From: Kribbella rubisoli
GTDB lineage: Bacteria; Actinomycetota; Actinomycetes; Propionibacteriales; Kribbellaceae
Length of the DNA: 64,000 bases
Direction: 5' to 3'
Assembly (NCBI RefSeq): GCF_004217145.1
Contig: NZ_SHKR01000011.1
Span: forward strand, 124,001-188,000
Made by a program: the position numbers and the translations under genes. The notes under the pieces were generated by a model. That model saw nothing but the letters and a program-made list of their open reading frames with translations, did no database searches and was not told the origin of the DNA. Positions 1 through 8,972 of this stretch are shown piece after piece; positions within the stretch are counted from its first letter, which is position 1; each line of letters starts with the position of its first letter.

Positions 1-764
1 ATCAGGTCGCGCTTCTGCTTGCGTACGTCGGCCTCCGCCGCGCGCAGCATCCGCTCGGCCGCCTCCTGCTCGACCGCGACAGCCTCCTCGTACGCCGTCA
101 GGTTGCCGCCGTACCAGGTGACGTCACCCTTGCGGAGGTCGCCGATCTGGTCGACCCGGTCGAGCAACTCCCGGTCGTGGCTGACGATGACCAGCGCACC
201 GCGGAACTGGTCGACGGCGTCGTAAAGATGCCGCCGCGCCCGCAGGTCGAGGTTGTTCGTCGGTTCGTCGAGCAGCAGTACGTCGGGACGCCGCAGCAGC
301 TCGGCCGCGAGCCCGAGCAGGATCGTCTCGCCGCCGGACAGCTCGCCGACACTGCGATCGAGCCCGATCGCACCCAGGCCGAGCTTGCCGAGCAGCGCCT
401 CCGCTCGTTCGTCGACGTCCCAGTCGTCGCCGATGATCGCGAAGTTCTGCTCCGAGGCGTCACCGGACTCGATCGCGACGATCGCCTTCCGGACGTCCTC
501 GATGCCGAGCGCCTGGTCGACGCGCAGAGACGTGTCGAGGGTCAGGTCCTGCGGCAGGTACCCGAGCTCGCCGCTGACCCGGATCGCCCCACGCTGCGGG
601 GTGAGCCGGCCGGCGATCAGCCGGAGCAGCGTCGACTTGCCGGCGCCGTTGCGGCCGACCAGACCGGAGCGGACCGGTCCGGCGACGAAGGTCAGGCCGT
701 CGAACAGGACCTCACCATCAGGCCAGGCGAAGAAGAGGTCGGTACAGGACAGGGAAAAACTCAT
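1..764 (-). CDS. ABC-F family ATPase, 5' part only (runs off window start)
   Basis: Translation from ATG at 764 to the window edge gives 254 residues of a soluble ABC ATPase. Walker A GRNGAGKST lies near residue 40, then the signature LSGGE, Walker B LLLLDEPTNNLD and the switch VSHDRELL. After these the chain continues into a charged, Arg/Glu/Lys-rich helical segment typical of the linker between the two ABC cassettes of ABC-F proteins. No membrane segment is present. ABC-F proteins act on the ribosome E site, in translation or antibiotic protection; which subfamily this is cannot be told without the second cassette. A GGGAG Shine-Dalgarno-like sequence precedes the ATG, and a short inverted repeat lies in the leader. 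Confidence 0.9.
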   Translation of the reverse strand, partial: MSFSLSCTDLFFAWPDGEVLFDGLTFVAGPVRSGLVGRNGAGKSTLLRLIAGRLTPQRGAIRVSGELGYLPQDLTLDTSLRVDQALGIEDVRKAIVAIESGDASEQNFAIIGDDWDVDERAEALLGKLGLGAIGLDRSVGELSGGETILLGLAAELLRRPDVLLLDEPTNNLDLRARRHLYDAVDQFRGALVIVSHDRELLDRVDQIGDLRKGDVTWYGGNLTAYEEAVAVEQEAAERMLRAAEADVRKQKRDL

Positions 765-784
765 AGGCGTTGCACTCCCAACGA

Positions 785-800
785 GGTCTCGGACGAGACC
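785..800 (-). promoter_or_regulatory. Inverted repeat in leader of the ABC-F gene
   Basis: GGTCTCGGACGAGACC is a 7-bp inverted repeat with a 2-nt centre, 20 nt upstream of the ABC-F ATG. It may be a regulator operator or a small leader hairpin. ABC-F genes are often controlled by leader attenuation, but no leader peptide or T-tract is visible here. Confidence 0.35.
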
Positions 801-914
801 GCGCACCAGACAGGTGGCGATCGATCGACTGAAGAAAAGACCTCGGAGCTACAACGCGGACCCCTGACGCCGGGAATGGGACGTCCACCAGAATACGGGC
901 CGGCCGACGACCCA

Positions 915-1136
915 TCAACTACTTTCCGAACGCTTGCGCCAGGCAACAACTACCAGGTCCACCAGTGCGACCACCCCGAGCGCCCCGAAGGTGATCACCC
1001 AACCCGCCGGGAGCTCGTAGACGACCGACAGCACCACGGCCGCCGCGAACAGCACCACCCCGAACGCCGCCAGCACGATCCGCAGCGTCAACGCACTGCG
1101 AGGCGGCGGCGGCTCACCGGTCACGGCAGGCCCCAT
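915..1136 (-). CDS. Small two-helix membrane protein, DUF6343-like
   Basis: This is a 73-residue protein with two hydrophobic helices (about residues 17-40 and 44-66) and a short basic C-terminus ending in RKR. The N-terminal pattern PRSALTLR followed by a hydrophobic stretch with FG resembles actinobacterial DUF6343 proteins; that assignment is from memory of the family pattern. No catalytic residues are visible and no function is known. It lies alone on the minus strand between the ABC-F gene and the FadR-type regulator, in opposite sense to no neighbour, so its promoter should be in 1137-1189. Confidence 0.6.
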   Translation of the reverse strand: MGPAVTGEPPPPRSALTLRIVLAAFGVVLFAAAVVLSVVYELPAGWVITFGALGVVALVDLVVVAWRKRSESS

Positions 1137-1189
1137 GACCCGCCGCGCCGGAGGCGTGGCATCAATACAGCCATAAACCGCTTGTACTC

Positions 1190-1861
1190 CTAGGGTGCCT
1201 TGCGCAGCCAGGTCTCGACGCCGGCGATGTGAGCGGTCATCCAGGCGCGGGCCGCCTCGGCGTCGCCGATCTCGATCGCGTCGAGGATCGCAGCGTGCTC
1301 GGCAAGCGTGCGCCGGACCGCGCCGGCCTGGGTGACACCGCGCCAGATCCGGGCCCGCTGGGTCGCGCCGGAGATGCCGTCGAGCAGTGAGCAGACAACC
1401 TGGTTCCCGGTCGCCTCGGCGATCGCGCGATGGAACCGCAGGTCGTTCGCGACCAGTTCCTCGACGTCCGCGTCGGGCGTGAGGTCGCTGGTCAGCAGCC
1501 GTAGCTCGATCACCTGCTCCTGGCTGATGCGGGTTGCTGCCAGCGCAGCGACTCCAGGCTCCAGCAACCGCCGTACCTCGAAGAACTGCAGGACCGAGTC
1601 GTCGCGGTGCAGGTCGACCATGAAGTTGAGCGCATCGAGCAGATGCGCCGAGTCGAGGCTGCTGACGTACGTGCCGTCGCCATGCCGGACGTCCAGCACG
1701 TTGACCAGCGTGAGCGCCTTGACCGCCTCGCGCAGCGAGTTTCGCGACAGGCCGAGCCGCGCGGCCAGATCCGCCTCTTTCGGCAGTCGATCCCCCGGAC
1801 CCAGTTCCCCTGAGGTGATCATCCCTTTGATCTTGACGATCGCCTCATCCGTCAACGCCAT
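1190..1861 (-). CDS. FadR/GntR-family transcriptional regulator (FCD domain)
   Basis: The 223-residue protein has an N-terminal winged helix (about residues 5-70, with PGDRLPKEADLAARLGLSR and GDGTYV as the wing) and an all-helical FCD ligand domain (about 85-215). The FCD domain keeps the usual metal-site pattern, with Asp and His in NDLRFHRA, His in EHAAIL and His in MTAHI. Such proteins are mostly repressors responding to carboxylates or sugar acids. No catabolic operon lies next to it. Its ATG is only 19 bp from the outer end of the 165-nt hairpin at 1880-2044, and it is divergent from the DUF3052 gene, so the shared intergenic region could serve both. Confidence 0.88.
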   Translation of the reverse strand: MALTDEAIVKIKGMITSGELGPGDRLPKEADLAARLGLSRNSLREAVKALTLVNVLDVRHGDGTYVSSLDSAHLLDALNFMVDLHRDDSVLQFFEVRRLLEPGVAALAATRISQEQVIELRLLTSDLTPDADVEELVANDLRFHRAIAEATGNQVVCSLLDGISGATQRARIWRGVTQAGAVRRTLAEHAAILDAIEIGDAEAARAWMTAHIAGVETWLRKAP

Positions 1862-1879
1862 CCAGTCAGTATGCCGCCC

Positions 1880-2044
1880 AGTGCCCTGCGTCGGAGGTTG
1901 TTTGAGTGATTGCGGTGTCCAGGTGCGTGCATCGTGGTGCCGGAGGGGCAGCCTCGATGTTTTTCCATCGTGGCTGTTCCTCCGGTGCCGCGAGGTGCGT
2001 GCCTGGGCGCCGCAAGCGCCAAAGAACCTCCGACGCAGGGCACT
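1880..2044 (+). other. 165-nt near-perfect hairpin with G-U wobbles, upstream of the DUF3052 gene
   Basis: The outer arms are a perfect 20-bp inverted repeat (1880-1899 and 2025-2044). Inside them, 1901-1959 pairs with 1966-2023 almost continuously down to a six-base loop at 1960-1965. I count 12 positions where the plus-strand bases are G opposite T, and no A opposite C. Other defects are 1954/1971, 1931/1994, 1900/2024 and small bulges at 1905 and 1909/2016. The wobbles keep a helix of about 75 bp only if the plus strand is the RNA. The 3' arm ends 11 nt before the DUF3052 ATG, so GCAGGG, the only Shine-Dalgarno-like sequence, is inside the stem. No T-tract follows, so it is not a standard terminator. 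A palindromic mobile element relic is the main alternative. Confidence 0.75.
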
Positions 2045-2055
2045 AGCATCGGTTC

Positions 2056-2463
2056 ATGACCACCTCCGGTTACTCCGGGAAGCCGCTGGCCGCGAAACTC
2101 GGCATCAAGCCCGAGCACGTGGTCCTGCTCGACAACGCGCCGGACGGCTTCACGATCGAAGGATTGCCGGCCGGTACGACGCTCGCGCGCCGGGCGGGCC
2201 GTTCGTCGTACGACGTCGTGGTGATGTTCTGCCCGGACCGCTCGCGGCTCGCGAAGCGGCTGCCGGTGCTGCTGGCGAAGACGGTGCCGGCCGGGATGAT
2301 CTGGGCCGCCTGGCCGAAGCGGTCGTCCGGGGTCGCGACCGACCTCGACGAGAACGGGATCCGCGAGCTCGCCCTCCCGCTCGGCGTCGTCGACGTGAAG
2401 GTCTGCGCGATCGACGCGACCTGGTCGGGTCTCAAGCTGGTCCGGCGGTTGACGAACCGATGA
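2056..2463 (+). CDS. DUF3052 family protein
   Basis: The 135-residue cytosolic protein fits the actinobacterial DUF3052 family: an N-terminal GYSGKPLAAKLGIKP segment, a central YDVVVMFCP strand, and a MIWAAWPKRSSG motif near residue 82 followed by VKVCAIDATWSGLK. The fold is predicted to be alpha/beta; no enzymatic role is established for the family. The ATG at 2056 is the only sensible start, and its ribosome-binding region lies inside the 3' arm of the large hairpin. It is followed by about 425 bp without a gene before kgd. Confidence 0.85.
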   Translation: MTTSGYSGKPLAAKLGIKPEHVVLLDNAPDGFTIEGLPAGTTLARRAGRSSYDVVVMFCPDRSRLAKRLPVLLAKTVPAGMIWAAWPKRSSGVATDLDENGIRELALPLGVVDVKVCAIDATWSGLKLVRRLTNR

Positions 2464-2888
2464 AGACCAATCATGCCCAGGTGGACTGATCTGGAGCGTG
2501 ACCTTGGCCACACTTTTGCGCGGTTGTGATCATCACCGGGGGCGAGTGGACAACTGCATACAGTGGGCAGCTACGCTCAACAGGCCCTGTCCGAGACATC
2601 GGAACAGGCCCCGGAAAGCCACATCTGCAAGGGGTCCCGGAGTCCCTGCCGTTGCTCTCCGCACCGACAGGTGGTGAGAGGCGGGCGTGTGGCCTGAAAC
2701 ACCTTTGTGAGCAGTGTTTCAGGCGCCGACGGATCGACTCGCCGGAGCCCGACCACTCGACACACTGGTCCGGTGGTCCCGGGCTGTGGAAGTGGTCCCC
2801 CTGCTATTAGCCTTTGCTTGGGACACCACCCATAACATCTGAATTAACCGTGCTACCGGACCCGAAATCGGAAGAGGCGAACTGCCAA
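2464..2888 (+). promoter_or_regulatory. Long untranslated leader/promoter region of kgd
   Basis: I see no convincing gene in these 425 bp. A dyad, GGTTGTGATCATCACC (2522-2537, pattern GGTnnTGATCAnnACC), could be an operator. A perfect 11-bp inverted repeat (2692-2702 with 2714-2724, loop of 11 nt) forms a strong hairpin with no T-tract after it. A weaker dyad lies at GACCAC/GTGGTC (about 2749-2778). Base composition is less extreme than in the flanking genes. A structured 5' leader controlling the entry enzyme of 2-oxoglutarate metabolism is possible, but I recognise no named riboswitch. Confidence 0.5.
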
Positions 2889-5800
2889 GTGGCCACCGAG
2901 CCATCAGACACCAACCCCCTAGCAGCCTTCGGTGCGAACGAATGGCTGGTCGACGAGCTGTACGAGAAGTACCAGCAGGACCCGAATTCGGTGGATCCGG
3001 CGTGGCTCGACTTCTTCAAGACGTACAACCCCGACGGTGACGCGAAGCCGGTGACGACGACCCCGGCCGACGCTCCCAGGCCCGACGCTCCCCGACCTGA
3101 CGCGGTGTCCGACAACAAGACGCCGGAGGCGCCGAGCCGCGGCAGCGCGCCGTCCGTGCCGGCTTCGAACGCTCCTGCCGCTGCCGCGGCGCCGCAGTCT
3201 CCCGCTACGCAGACGCCGGCTCCCGCGCCCGCCGCCGTACCGCAGAAGGCAGCCCCGACCGGAGGCACGGTGAACCAGCCGACCACCGCCCAGCCCAAGC
3301 CTGCCGCCCAGCCCGCGGCCGCGGCGACCGGCGAGGCCGAGCGGAAGATCCTGCGCGGGGCCCCGGCCCGCACGGCGCAGAACATGGAGACCAGCCTCAC
3401 GGTCCCCACCGCGACCAGCGTCCGCCAGGTCCCGGTCAAGCTGCTGATCGACAACCGCATCGTCATCAACAACCACCTCAAGCGCGCCCGCGGCGGCAAG
3501 GTGTCCTTCACGCACCTGATCGGCTGGGCGCTGGTCAAGGCGCTGAAGACGCTGCCGGAGATGAACGCGTCGTACGACGAGACCGACGGCAAGCCGACCC
3601 TGGTCAACCCGGCGCACATCAACCTCGGCCTGGCCATCGACATGCAGAAGCCGGACGGTACCCGGCAGCTGCTGGTGCCGTCGATCAAGGCCGCCGAGAC
3701 GATGACGTTCGCCGACTTCTGGATGGCCTACGAGGACATCGTCCGCCGGGCCCGGGACAACAAGCTCGCGCTGCCCGACTTCCAGGGCACGACGATCAGC
3801 CTGACCAACCCCGGCACGATCGGTACGCAGCACTCGGTGCCGCGGCTGATGACGGGCCAGGGCTGCATCATCGGCGTCGGCGCGATGGAGTACCCGCCGG
3901 AGTACCAGGGTGCGGCCGACGAGACGATGGCCAAGCTCGCGGTCAGCAAGGTGATGACGCTGACCTCGACGTACGACCACCGGATCATCCAGGGCGCCCA
4001 GTCGGGTGAGTACCTGCGCCGCCTGCACCAGCTGCTGCTCGGCGGCGAGGGCTTCTACGACGAGATCTTCCAGTCGCTGCGGATCCCGTACGAGCCGATC
4101 CGCTGGGCCGCCGACCTCCCGCACAGCCACGAGGAGGACATCAGCAAGCAGGCCCGCATCCTCGAGCTGATCCACGCCTTCCGGGTCCGGGGCCACATCA
4201 TGGCCGACACCGACCCGCTGGAGTACAAGCAGCGCAGCCACCCCGACCTCGACGTCGCGACCCACGGCCTGACGCTGTGGGACCTGGACCGCGAGTTCGC
4301 CACCGGCTCGTTCGGCGGCGACCGGCGGTTCATGAAGCTGCGCGAGATCCTCGGCATCCTGCGCGACTCGTACTGCCGGACCACCGGTATCGAGTACATG
4401 CACATCCAGGACCCCGAGCAGCGCAAGTGGCTGCAGGAGCGGATCGAGCGGCCGCACACCAAGCCGCCGCGCGAGGAGCAACTGCGGATCCTGGCCAAGC
4501 TGAACGAGGCCGAGGCGTTCGAGACCTTCCTGCAGACCAAGTACGTCGGTCAGCGGCGGTTCTCGCTCGAGGGCGGGGAGACCACGATCCCGCTGCTCGA
4601 CGAGCTCTGCGAGGAGGCGGCCGGCGCCGGGCTGGAAGAGGTCGCGATCGGGATGGCCCACCGCGGCCGGCTGAACGTGCTGGCGAACATCGTCGGCAAG
4701 TCGTACGGCCAGATCTTCCGCGAGTTCGAGGGCAACATCGACCCGCGGACCGTGCAGGGCTCCGGTGACGTCAAGTACCACCTGGGCGCCGAGGGCGAGT
4801 TCGTCTCGGAGTTCGGCGACAAGATCAAGGTGTCGGTGGCGGCGAACCCGTCCCACCTGGAGACCGTCGACCCGGTGCTCGAGGGCATCGTCCGGGCCAA
4901 GCAGGACATCCTGGACCGCGGCGCGGCCTTCCCGGTGCTGCCGGTGCTCGTCCACGGTGACGCGGCCTTCGCCGGCCAGGGCGTCGTGGCCGAGACGCTG
5001 AACCTGTCCCAGCTGCGCGGTTACCGCACCGGCGGCACGATCCACGTGATCGTGAACAACCAGGTCGGCTTCACCACCTCGCCGGCCTCGTCCCGCTCGT
5101 CGATGTACTCCACCGACGTCGCGCGGATGGTGCAGGCGCCGATCTTCCACGTCAACGGCGACGACCCCGAGGCGTGCATCCGGGTCGCCGACCTGGCCTT
5201 CGAGTACCGGCAGGCGTTCAACAAGGACGTCGTCATCGACCTTGTCTGCTACCGGCGCCGCGGTCACAACGAGGGCGACGACCCGAGCTTCACCCAGCCG
5301 CTGATGTACGACCTGATCGAGCAGAAGCGCTCGGTTCGCAAGCTGTACACCGAGGCCCTGATCGGTCGTGGCGACATCACGATCGAAGAGGCCGAGCAGG
5401 CGATGATGGACTTCCAGCACCGGCTGGAGCGGGTCTTCGCCGAGGTCCGCGAGGCGAAGAACCAGCCGGACACCCCGGCGCCGTACGTCACCGCACCGGT
5501 CTACCCGGACAAGCCGGAAGGCCCGGACGCGACCGCGACCACGCCCGAGGTGCTGAAGAAGATCGCCGACGCGCACACCACGCTGCCGGCCGGCTTCACC
5601 GTGCACCCGAAGGTGATGCCGCAGCTGCAGCGCCGGGCGCACGCGATCACCGAGGGCCCGATCGACTGGGCCAGCGCGGAGATCACCGCCTTCGGTTCGC
5701 TGCTGCTCGAGGGCCGGCCGGTCCGGCTCGCGGGTCAGGACAGCCGCCGCGGGACTTTCGTGCAGCGCTTCGCCGCGGTCATCGACCGGGTCAACGGCCA

Positions 5801-6692
5801 GGACTACGTCCCCCTGCAGAACCTGGACGAGGGTCAGGCGAACTTCTACGTCTACGACTCGCTGCTCAGCGAGTACGCCGCACTCGGCTTCGAGTACGGG
5901 TACTCCGTGGCGCGGCCGGAGGCGCTGACCCTGTGGGAAGCGCAGTTCGGCGACTTCGTCAACGGCGCCCAGTCGGTCATCGACGAGTACATCTCGTCCG
6001 GTGAGGCGAAGTGGGGCCAGAAGTCCGGTGTCGTGCTGCTGCTTCCGCACGGCTACGAGGGCCAGGGCCCGGACCACACCTCGGCCCGGATCGAGCGGTT
6101 CCTCGCGCTGTGCGCGGAGAACGCGATGACGGTGGCCCAGCCGTCGACGCCCGCGTCGTACTTCCACCTGCTGCGCCGGCACACGCTCGGCGAGGAGCAC
6201 AACCCGATGGTCGTGTTCACGCCGAAGCAGCTGCTGCGGCGCAAGGAGGCGGTGTCGCGTCCGGAGGAGCTGACCCACGGCACCTTCCGGCCGGTCATCA
6301 ACGACACGGAGGCGGAGGCCAACCCGGCGACCGTCGAGCGGGTCGTCCTGGCTTCGGGCCGGATCGTGTACGACCTGCTCGCCGAGCGCAAGCAGGTCGA
6401 GCCGGACAAGATCAGCACCGCGATCCTGCGGGTCGAGCAGCTGTACCCGCTGCCGGCCGAGGAGATCGCGGCCGCGCTGGCGAAGTACCCGAACGCGACC
6501 GAGATCCGCTGGGTGCAGGACGAGCCGGCGAACCAGGGTCCGTGGCCGTTCATGGCGCTGAACCTGACCGAGCACCTGGGCGGCAAGCCGTTCTACCGGG
6601 TGTCCCGGCCGGCGATGGCTGCCCCGGCGGTCGGCTCGCACGGTGTCCACGGCACCGAGCAGACGACGCTGCTGAAGCAGGCGTTCAGCTGA
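2889..6692 (+). CDS. kgd: Multifunctional 2-oxoglutarate metabolism enzyme (E2-E1 fusion, Kgd/OdhA type)
   Basis: This fused TCA-cycle protein has about 1267 residues. The N-terminal helix [16 protein letters not shown] is that of E1o. A Pro/Ala-rich linker (residues about 55-145) follows, then an E2 succinyltransferase core with the catalytic pattern DHRIIQG (His near 364), and from about residue 390 the full thiamine-diphosphate E1 component with [10 protein letters not shown] near 687. There is no lipoyl domain, as expected for actinobacterial Kgd/OdhA, which works with a separate E2 and E3. I choose the GTG at 2889 because GGAAGAGG lies 10 nt upstream and because known homologues begin just before the NEWLV helix. 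An in-frame TTG at 2814 is less likely. The activity may be dehydrogenase, decarboxylase or carboligase, and is typically controlled by GarA-like proteins elsewhere. Confidence 0.95.
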   Translation: MATEPSDTNPLAAFGANEWLVDELYEKYQQDPNSVDPAWLDFFKTYNPDGDAKPVTTTPADAPRPDAPRPDAVSDNKTPEAPSRGSAPSVPASNAPAAAAAPQSPATQTPAPAPAAVPQKAAPTGGTVNQPTTAQPKPAAQPAAAATGEAERKILRGAPARTAQNMETSLTVPTATSVRQVPVKLLIDNRIVINNHLKRARGGKVSFTHLIGWALVKALKTLPEMNASYDETDGKPTLVNPAHINLGLAIDMQKPDGTRQLLVPSIKAAETMTFADFWMAYEDIVRRARDNKLALPDFQGTTISLTNPGTIGTQHSVPRLMTGQGCIIGVGAMEYPPEYQGAADETMAKLAVSKVMTLTSTYDHRIIQGAQSGEYLRRLHQLLLGGEGFYDEIFQSLRIPYEPIRWAADLPHSHEEDISKQARILELIHAFRVRGHIMADTDPLEYKQRSHPDLDVATHGLTLWDLDREFATGSFGGDRRFMKLREILGILRDSYCRTTGIEYMHIQDPEQRKWLQERIERPHTKPPREEQLRILAKLNEAEAFETFLQTKYVGQRRFSLEGGETTIPLLDELCEEAAGAGLEEVAIGMAHRGRLNVLANIVGKSYGQIFREFEGNIDPRTVQGSGDVKYHLGAEGEFVSEFGDKIKVSVAANPSHLETVDPVLEGIVRAKQDILDRGAAFPVLPVLVHGDAAFAGQGVVAETLNLSQLRGYRTGGTIHVIVNNQVGFTTSPASSRSSMYSTDVARMVQAPIFHVNGDDPEACIRVADLAFEYRQAFNKDVVIDLVCYRRRGHNEGDDPSFTQPLMYDLIEQKRSVRKLYTEALIGRGDITIEEAEQAMMDFQHRLERVFAEVREAKNQPDTPAPYVTAPVYPDKPEGPDATATTPEVLKKIADAHTTLPAGFTVHPKVMPQLQRRAHAITEGPIDWASAEITAFGSLLLEGRPVRLAGQDSRRGTFVQRFAAVIDRVNGQDYVPLQNLDEGQANFYVYDSLLSEYAALGFEYGYSVARPEALTLWEAQFGDFVNGAQSVIDEYISSGEAKWGQKSGVVLLLPHGYEGQGPDHTSARIERFLALCAENAMTVAQPSTPASYFHLLRRHTLGEEHNPMVVFTPKQLLRRKEAVSRPEELTHGTFRPVINDTEAEANPATVERVVLASGRIVYDLLAERKQVEPDKISTAILRVEQLYPLPAEEIAAALAKYPNATEIRWVQDEPANQGPWPFMALNLTEHLGGKPFYRVSRPAMAAPAVGSHGVHGTEQTTLLKQAFS

Positions 6693-6693
6693 C

Positions 6694-6870
6694 GTGTACT
6701 TCACCGACCGCGGGATCGAGGAGCTCGAGAAGCGGCGTGGCGAGGAGGATGTCACGCTCGCTTTCGTGGCCGAACGGCTGCGTGAGTTCGTCGACCTGAA
6801 CCCAGAGTTCGAGACCCCGATCGAGCGCTTCGCCACCTGGCTGGCTCGACTCGACGACGAAGACGACTGA
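6694..6870 (+). CDS. DUF6104 family small protein
   Basis: A 58-residue acidic protein starts at a GTG one base after the kgd stop and ends at TGA 6868-6870. It begins MYFTDRGIEELEKRRG, continues AERLREFVDLNPEFE and ends TWLARLDDEDD. This matches the short DUF6104 proteins that sit directly downstream of kgd in Streptomyces-like genomes (recognised from memory). The near-zero spacing implies translation coupled to kgd. Function is unknown; a helper or regulator of the 2-oxoglutarate dehydrogenase complex is a fair guess from position only. Confidence 0.85.
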   Translation: MYFTDRGIEELEKRRGEEDVTLAFVAERLREFVDLNPEFETPIERFATWLARLDDEDD

Positions 6871-6883
6871 GTAGTCTGAACGA

Positions 6884-7609
6884 ATGCCCTTCGCCACGCA
6901 GCCCGTACGCCGGGTCGCCGCGGCGGAGGGCATTCGTCCGTCCGGGCAGTGGCCGCACACGATCCCCGCGGTCCGCCAGCTCCTCACCGACGGCCTCGAC
7001 CTCGACCCGGGCGTGACGTTCCTCGTCGGCGAGAACGGCGCCGGAAAGTCGACGCTCGTCGAGGCGATCGCCGTGGCGTTCGGCCTGTCGCCCGAGGGCG
7101 GCTCGACCGGCGCGCGACTGACCACCCGGGCAACCGAGTCACCGCTGGCCGACGACCTGCTGCTGACCCGCGGCGTCGGCGCCAAGCGGGCCGGCTTCTT
7201 CCTGCGGGCCGAGACGATGCACGGCTTCTACAGCTATCTCGAGCGCAACCCCAAGACCTCCGGGCCGCCCGATCCGGTCTTCCACGAGATGAGCCACGGC
7301 GAGAGCTTCCTCAACCTCATCAACGACCGCTTCACCCGCCAGGGGTTCTACTGTCTCGACGAGCCCGAGTCGGCGTTGTCGTTCTCCAGCAGCCTCGCTG
7401 TCGTCGGTGTGCTCAACCGGCTCGCCGAGCACGACTCCCAGGTCCTGTGCGCGACCCACTCCCCCGTCATCGCGGCCCTGCCCGGCGCCACGATCCTCGA
7501 GGTCGGCGAGTGGGGCATCCGGCGTACGACGTGGGAGGAGCTGGAGCTCGTGCAGAACTGGAAGGCATACCTGGACGCACCACAGCGGTACCTCCGGCAC
7601 ATCATCTAG
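6884..7609 (+). CDS. Small AAA/ABC-type ATPase
   Basis: A 241-residue single-domain P-loop ATPase of the RecF/SMC-like class. Walker A GENGAGKST lies at residues 49-57, and a SHGESF signature-like segment comes near 140. Walker B FYCLDEPESALS is near 165 and a switch-like His in CATHSPVIAALPGA near 195. There is no coiled coil, membrane segment or second domain. Such stand-alone proteins are widespread and mostly uncharacterised. It starts 13 bp after the DUF6104 stop, so it may share the kgd transcript. Its TAG stop overlaps, on the palindrome CTAG, the TAG stop of the convergent hydrolase gene. Confidence 0.85.
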   Translation: MPFATQPVRRVAAAEGIRPSGQWPHTIPAVRQLLTDGLDLDPGVTFLVGENGAGKSTLVEAIAVAFGLSPEGGSTGARLTTRATESPLADDLLLTRGVGAKRAGFFLRAETMHGFYSYLERNPKTSGPPDPVFHEMSHGESFLNLINDRFTRQGFYCLDEPESALSFSSSLAVVGVLNRLAEHDSQVLCATHSPVIAALPGATILEVGEWGIRRTTWEELELVQNWKAYLDAPQRYLRHII

Positions 7610-8394
7610 TTCTCAGGCACCCGCGAGAGGGCGTCGGCGACCACCGCGGCCGTCTGTTGCGGCGCCTCGTCCGGGAGGAAGAACACCGCACCTGGGATCG
7701 TCACCACGGTCACGTCGGCAGCCGCCAGCAGGGTGTCCCGCTCGGTGTCGGTGAGGCCGCCGTCCCCTTTCTCGGCATGGACCACCCACACCGGACAGCC
7801 GGATGCGGCCACCTCGGCGGCATAGTCCCGGTCGGCGGCCAGGTAGTCGAAGTACGGGCCGAGCAACCGGATCGCAGCGGCGGCCTGGTTCTGCTTGAGG
7901 TCCTCGATCAGCTCCCGCTTGTGCGACGCCGGTGCCTTGGCGGACCTGGCCATCAGTGGCAGGAGCCTGAACAGAACGGCCATCGGCCAACTACCCACGC
8001 GCTGCGACGCCGACACCACGCCGCGGAAGAACGCGGCTTCGTCCGCAGTCGTCAGGCTGATGCCCAAGAGCACGACCGGCCCCCGGAAATGACCGCCCAG
8101 CAGCATCTCCAAGGCAACCGTCGCGCCGTGGGAGAAACCGACGACCACATCGCAGCTGTGCAGCTCGGCCAATTCACCGGCGCGACGGGCCAGGCCGGGA
8201 ACGGAGACGTCACCCACCAGCGGAGCACCCGCCATCCCCGGGAGGGTCGTGGCCACCAGGCGGACACCGGCCAGCGCCGGCTCAGCCATCACCAGGTCGA
8301 ACGACCGCGCCGCGTTGGCCCCGCCCGGCAGCAGCAGAACCGATCGCTCGGCATCGTCAGGCCCCGCGGTCAGCAGCTCCCATGCTTCCCTCAT
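7606..8394 (-). CDS. Alpha/beta hydrolase
   Basis: Starting from the ATG at 8394 (GGAGG five bases upstream in the mRNA) the protein has 262 residues. It has LLLPGGANAARSFD in the oxyanion region, the nucleophile elbow GFSHGA (Ser), a later acidic loop and a C-terminal strand region VTVVTIPGAVFF. The residue aligned with the usual catalytic His after that strand is not obvious, so the triad may be incomplete or shifted. No signal peptide is present. The substrate cannot be predicted. The gene is convergent with the ATPase gene and shares its stop palindrome. Confidence 0.8.
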   Translation of the reverse strand: MREAWELLTAGPDDAERSVLLLPGGANAARSFDLVMAEPALAGVRLVATTLPGMAGAPLVGDVSVPGLARRAGELAELHSCDVVVGFSHGATVALEMLLGGHFRGPVVLLGISLTTADEAAFFRGVVSASQRVGSWPMAVLFRLLPLMARSAKAPASHKRELIEDLKQNQAAAAIRLLGPYFDYLAADRDYAAEVAASGCPVWVVHAEKGDGGLTDTERDTLLAAADVTVVTIPGAVFFLPDEAPQQTAAVVADALSRVPEN

Positions 8395-8507
8395 CGCTAC
8401 CTCCGTAACGACGGCTCCCCTTGCCCCGAAGGTAGGACGCAGCGGTCTCACCCGGAACCCTCGGCGCCTTACGGATCCGTGACGCAGTGGCCCGACCGGT
8501 CAGGCAG

Positions 8508-8858
8508 CTAATCCGTGTGGGGTGGTCTGGTCCGGAGTGGCGGATCGGGCGCGAGAGAGCCGTCCGGGGCGATGTGCTCGAAGATCTGGTCGACCAGATT
8601 GAGCACGTGCGGGTCGTCGACGGTGTAGATGTGTCGCCGGCCCTCGCGGCGGGCGGTGATGATCCCGGCCAGCCGGAGCTTGCCGAGGTGCTGGCTCGCG
8701 GTGGCGATACTCACGCCGACGCGCGCCGCCAGGGTGCCGACGTCGTACTCCCCCTGCGCGGCCAGCGACACCAGGTGCAGCCGGACGGGTGCGGAGAGCA
8801 TGGCGAAGGTGCCCGCGGCGGAATCGAGCTGAGCCTTCGTCGGTTCAGGGTTGGTCAT
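8508..8858 (-). CDS. ArsR-family transcriptional repressor
   Basis: The 116-residue winged-helix protein has the recognition helix VSIATASQHLGKLRLAGI and the wing RREGRRHIYTV. The metal-binding CxC motif of ArsR/SmtB sensors is absent in helix 3 (the segment reads GEYDVGTLAARVG) and there are no cysteines in the protein, so the signal is probably not a thiol-bound metal. It is divergent from the cation antiporter gene with two inverted repeats between them, and is therefore a likely local repressor of itself and the antiporter. Confidence 0.9.
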   Translation of the reverse strand: MTNPEPTKAQLDSAAGTFAMLSAPVRLHLVSLAAQGEYDVGTLAARVGVSIATASQHLGKLRLAGIITARREGRRHIYTVDDPHVLNLVDQIFEHIAPDGSLAPDPPLRTRPPHTD

Positions 8859-8872
8859 CGCGCAGTCATTGT

Positions 8873-8888
8873 GACCGGTAGACCGGTC
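8873..8888. promoter_or_regulatory. Inverted repeat next to the ArsR gene start
   Basis: GACCGGTAGACCGGTC has perfect 7-bp arms around an AG centre, 15 bp upstream of the ArsR start codon. It could be a second operator or part of the repressor promoter. Confidence 0.4.
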
Positions 8889-8927
8889 TGCGGACAGCTC
8901 GCCGGGCCGTCGTGATGACGGTCTCAC

Positions 8928-8947
8928 ACTTTCGCAATTGCGAAAGT
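8928..8947. promoter_or_regulatory. Perfect 20-bp palindrome, probable ArsR operator
   Basis: ACTTTCGCAATTGCGAAAGT is completely self-complementary and lies 25 bp upstream of the antiporter ATG. ArsR proteins bind AT-centred inverted repeats of this size. Its place between the two divergent genes is where a shared operator is expected. Confidence 0.7.
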
Positions 8948-8972
8948 ATCGAAACGGTGGCAGGCTGGAACC

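Noticed and set aside
1961..1970. T-run in the loop of the large hairpin as a terminator
   Set aside because: The T-run is in the loop and not after the stem, so it cannot act as intrinsic terminator tail.
2526..2810. 94-residue open frame in the kgd leader
   Set aside because: No ribosome-binding site, unusual residue composition for this genome and hairpins running through it; more likely untranslated leader.
2919..6836. Very long open frame antisense to kgd
   Set aside because: It mirrors the codon structure of a high-GC gene, has an Arg/Leu/Val/Asp-biased composition and no domain; kgd is certain on the other strand.
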